Positions 60,762 through 64,000 of a stretch of DNA of 64,000 nt are shown here, one piece after another. The position numbers and the translations under genes are program-made. The DNA is taken from contig NZ_PQBZ01000042.1 in the NCBI RefSeq assembly GCF_002964665.1, positions 493,097 to 557,096 on the forward strand, given 5' to 3'. Under the pieces are notes generated by a model that saw only the letters and a program-made list of their open reading frames with translations, had not been told where the DNA came from and searched no databases. Positions within the stretch are counted from its first letter, which is position 1. The number at the start of each line of letters is the position of its first letter. Source of the DNA: Pseudoalteromonas sp. T1lg23B. GTDB taxonomy: Bacteria; Pseudomonadota; Gammaproteobacteria; Enterobacterales; Alteromonadaceae.

Positions 60762-63700
60762 ATGTCGCTCACTCAGTTTTCAGATGAATTTATCACCTCG
60801 AGCTTTAATTCTGAACACTATGAACTCATTCACAAAATAGGTGAAGGTGGTTTCGGTAAGGTCTTTAAAGCTAAACATAAAAATACCAATCAACTGGTTG
60901 CAATTAAATTTCTCGCTCTTGAACCACACAGTGAAGAACAAAAAAAACAACGTTACATAGAGCGATTTAAACGCGAAACCGAGTTGAGCAGCCAGCTACA
61001 ACACCCGCACATAGTGCGCTTGCTCGATAGAGGCCAGGTAAACGAAGATATTCTATTTGGCGTATTTGAATATGTAGAAGGTGTATCGCTTAGAGAATAC
61101 CTCACTACAGAACACGCGCTTGATTCAGTGGCTGCGACCGACGTCATGTTACAAGTGCTTGATGCACTGATCCACGCGCACAGCAAAGGCATTATTCACC
61201 GCGATATTAAGCCTGCCAATATCATGTTGACCAAGTCAGGTGCCAAGACCTACGCCAAGATCCTTGATTTTGGTATTGGCACTTTAGTAACCGAGAATCG
61301 CCAGCCCGATTTTAATACACTGACGCTTACACAAGAAACGCTAGGCACACCGTCATATAGCGCGCCAGAACAATTGCGCGGTGAGCCCGCATCTGCCAAG
61401 TCTGACTTATATGTATGGGGCTTGGTATTTTTGGAGTGCTTAACAGGTCTTCCCGCCGTAACCGGTAACAGTATTGCATCGATTTATCACAAGCAACTAA
61501 GCGATGTGCATATTCCTATTCCCAGCGCTCTGCTTGGGCACCCTCTGTCTGAATTGCTGCGCAGGGTGCTACATAAGAACGCCACAGAACGGGTGATCAC
61601 CGGAGCTGAAATCTATTCAGAGCTGTCAAAAATGAATGTCTCCAACCTAGTTGGCGTACTGGCAGATGTACAGGCACAACACGGCTTTGATGACACGACG
61701 ATACTTATTCGTGATGACGATCCAAACCATAGGGCTGTGCAGGAATATACCGCACTCACCGAGCGCAAACAACTGACTGTACTCGCTGTAAGACTCAGCG
61801 TTAAAGCACTGAATAACAACGACAAAGACTATGACGTTATCGACACTGTTTATAAGTCACAGCGTAATAACCTAATCGATATCGCCACCCGTTATGGTGC
61901 CTATCATGTCGGTAATTTGGCTGATACTTGCTTGTTTTACTACGGCTACCCGGTTGCCAGTGATAACGACACCCGCTTGTGTGCGCGTACTGCCCTTGAA
62001 ATGGTCAGTGAGCTCAGCAAACGTAATGCCCTAATGCACGAAGCGCATAATGTCGCAATCAATGTCCATTTAGGTATGCACACTGGCGTATTTGTTACCT
62101 ACGCCAACGCAATTCCGGAAGGCTACAACGCTAACATTGCCGTAGCACTTGCCCGTGAAGCGGGTGAAAAGCAGATTTTATGTACCGCTGAATCAAGAGC
62201 CATCTTAGACTCTTACTCAGAGTTTACCTCATACGGACAAAGCCAATTTGGACCCATATTTGAACCAGTTAGCGTCTACAATTTAGTGGGTGAGCGACGT
62301 GTAGAAGCCTTTGGTTTTATGCGTGGTACGAGAAATAACCATGAGCTGATCGGTCGCCACCATGAGCTTGAGCAAACCCTGTCGATGATTAAAACGCAGG
62401 CAGATAATACCCGCATTGCGCACATTCATGGTGAAGCGGGTATAGGTAAATCAAGGTTGCTACAGGAAATTCGTGCCAATTCACCACAGTTCCAGCACTT
62501 GGTTGCGCAGTGTTTACCCGAACACCAAAATAACGCGCTCTACCCTATTTTGACGTTAGTTCGTTACCTATTTAACACCTCAAGCCTTGATGCTAAAGCG
62601 GCTATTTCTTTATTTACTAAACACTTAAGTGAACAAGACAGCACATTAAATATTGAACAAGCTTTGCCTATCTTATTAGTGTGGCTCAACATCGACTTAG
62701 CAGAAGAGCTACAACCATCGGCATTGGCACCAGATGCGCAAAAAGAGCTATTGTACAATGGTTTGAGCGCCCTGCTTTTGGCCAATCAACATAGTTTGAA
62801 TGAATTCAAGCTATACATAGTTGAAGATATTCACTGGGCTGATGGTTCAACCCTTGAGTTTATCCATCATTTTGCGCAAAAGCTCACTGGCGGACACGTG
62901 CTGCTGAGCACATCAAGACAGAAAGTTCCTAGTCAGTTACATGATTTAACGCTGATGGAAGTGAATCTGCAAAAACTGACCGAGCAAGCCACCGAAGACT
63001 TTATCGTTAAACTGTTTGATGGCCGCAATGTGGCGCGTAACGTATTAGATGTATTAGTGAGCCGCACCGACGGTATCCCACTGTTTATCGAAGAATTAGT
63101 GGGGATGCTAAAACAAAAAGGCTTAGTTGCTGACAATGACGGACAGATTGACTTTGTAAACCCTGACAAACTCGACCAGGTACCCACCAGTTTACGTGAG
63201 TCACTACAACAAAAGTTAGATGGCCTGCAGTACGCCAAAGAAACCGCACAACTGGCCGCTACCATCGGCCGAGAGTTTGAATACGACCTGCTAGTCGCCG
63301 CCTCTCCTTTGAGCGAAAACCAAGTACAAAACGACTTAAATGAGCTAGTTGCCAATGATTTAATCATCCACCAACGCAGAGTCGAGAACGACAGCTATAT
63401 CTTTAAACACGCCTTGGTGAGGGATGCGGCGTATGAGAGTGCTAACATCAGTGCAAAAGAAAAATCTCATAAGTTCATAGCTGTATCTATGGTTGAAGAC
63501 GCCACAAAGACCTATGAACCACATGTGATTTCATCTCACTTCTATAAAGCCAAGCGTTTTAACAGTGCGATTGAATACAGGGTCAAAGCAATTGAAAAGC
63601 AAGTGAGAAACTCAGCACATATCTCAGCAATTGAAATGGGTGATGAGGCGCTCGCTTGGAGCGAGTTTAACAACACTGGTGAGAAACAACACATCCTTTG

Positions 63701-64000
63701 TGAGTTGGAACTACACAAAGCTATGTTACCTTCTATCATGACTATGTTTGGCTACGGAGCTGAGCGCGTACTCCATTGGGGTGAGAGAGTAGAATTACTC
63801 TCCACCGTGAGGCGTTTAATGCCTCAGAGAAACAGTCATTATTTGACATGTACAAAAAGAGTAAGTGGACATTATTTATGTCTGCTCACTACGCGTCACA
63901 CCGAGTAAGAGCAAGAGAACTTGGCGAGAAACTGTTAAGTGATGTAACTAATTTTGGAACTAGGCAAGATCAAGTTGTCGTACTAGTTCACCTAGCCCAA
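60762..64000 (+). CDS. TOMM-type Ser/Thr kinase / cyclase-homology / AAA ATPase fusion (partial, frameshifted)
   Basis: A very large multi-domain regulator. A Hanks-type kinase (about 20-285) has IGEGGFGKVF, VAIK (Lys49), HRDIKPAN (Asp148), DFG (169-171) and APE. A class III cyclase-homology domain (about 335-485) follows; its metal-binding aspartates are not evident (LAVRLSV, VGNLAD), so it is probably inactive. Then comes an AAA-type ATPase with Walker A GEAGIGKS (557-564) and Walker B-like LYIVEDIHWAD. This architecture is that of kinase/cyclase proteins associated with thiazole/oxazole-modified microcin (TOMM) loci. The frame stops at 63908, but near 63809 a one-base shift (GTGAG for GTGGAG) reopens a frame that reads EAFNASEKQSLFDMYKK and runs past the window end. 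The gene is therefore longer than the visible frame and incomplete here. Confidence 0.85.

Overview
The window looks like a chromosomal segment of a marine gammaproteobacterium of the Alteromonadales, most likely Pseudoalteromonas or a close relative. This is inference from gene content (SoxR, NorR/NnrS/Hmp, paired bacterioferritins, many secreted or lipoprotein orphans, a gammaproteobacterial LexA box) and from the moderately AT-rich sequence. No taxonomic marker gene is present. I saw no tRNA, rRNA, insertion sequence, prophage or CRISPR array.

Layout. 0-11 kb: the 3' end of soxR, a glutamate/dicarboxylate symporter fused to a periplasmic solute-binding domain, a DUF1294 membrane protein, a TPR protein, a FAN1-type VRR-NUC nuclease fused to a DnaQ-like exonuclease behind a LexA box, and an overlapping pair made of a periplasmic binding protein and a LOV-domain hybrid histidine kinase. 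11-20 kb: a TPR membrane protein, three secreted orphan proteins, an alpha/beta hydrolase with its TetR regulator and a perfect palindromic operator, a subclass B1 metallo-beta-lactamase and a small secreted protein. 20-26 kb: two bacterioferritin subunits with complementary active-site losses, then a nitric oxide module (NorR divergent from a sigma-54 promoter driving a small membrane protein, NnrS and flavohemoglobin Hmp). 26-33 kb: a TPR protein with 126-bp tandem repeats, a DUF4350-like lipoprotein, an unlisted 58-residue double-glycine leader peptide, a low-molecular-weight tyrosine phosphatase frameshifted at its catalytic cysteine, a 2OG-Fe(II) oxygenase, and a lipoprotein whose ribosome binding site and start codon lie in a 13-bp perfect hairpin.

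33-41 kb is one export system: membrane-fusion protein, LolD/MacB-type ATPase, two FtsX/MacB permeases, an NtrC-type response regulator and an NtrB/NtrY-like kinase, with paired TGTCC/GGACA palindromes upstream and a possible 30-residue membrane protein at the head of the operon. 41-46 kb: a secreted histidine phosphatase, a MocR regulator divergent from a GNAT/PaiB pair, an orphan gene behind a perfect palindrome, a SYLF lipoprotein and a secreted coiled-coil protein. 46-50 kb: a BlaI/BlaR1-like operon in which the M56 membrane protease carries a C-terminal M23 peptidoglycan peptidase in place of a beta-lactam sensor, followed by a second M23 lipoprotein, with BlaI-type operators in front. 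50-64 kb: a delta-class carbonic anhydrase-like protein, a CPBP protease, an ABM/WYL pair, a secreted purple-acid-type phosphatase with duplicated C-terminal modules, a diguanylate cyclase, a DUF6351 protein, small cytosolic proteins, a lipoprotein, and a TOMM-type kinase/cyclase/ATPase fusion that is frameshifted near 63809 and runs off the window end.

The strongest leads are the BlaI/M56-M23/M23 system, the SOS-controlled FAN1-exonuclease fusion, the LOV kinase with a periplasmic partner, the double-glycine peptide, the start-codon hairpin at 32258-32300, the metallo-beta-lactamase, and two genes that single-base changes would repair.
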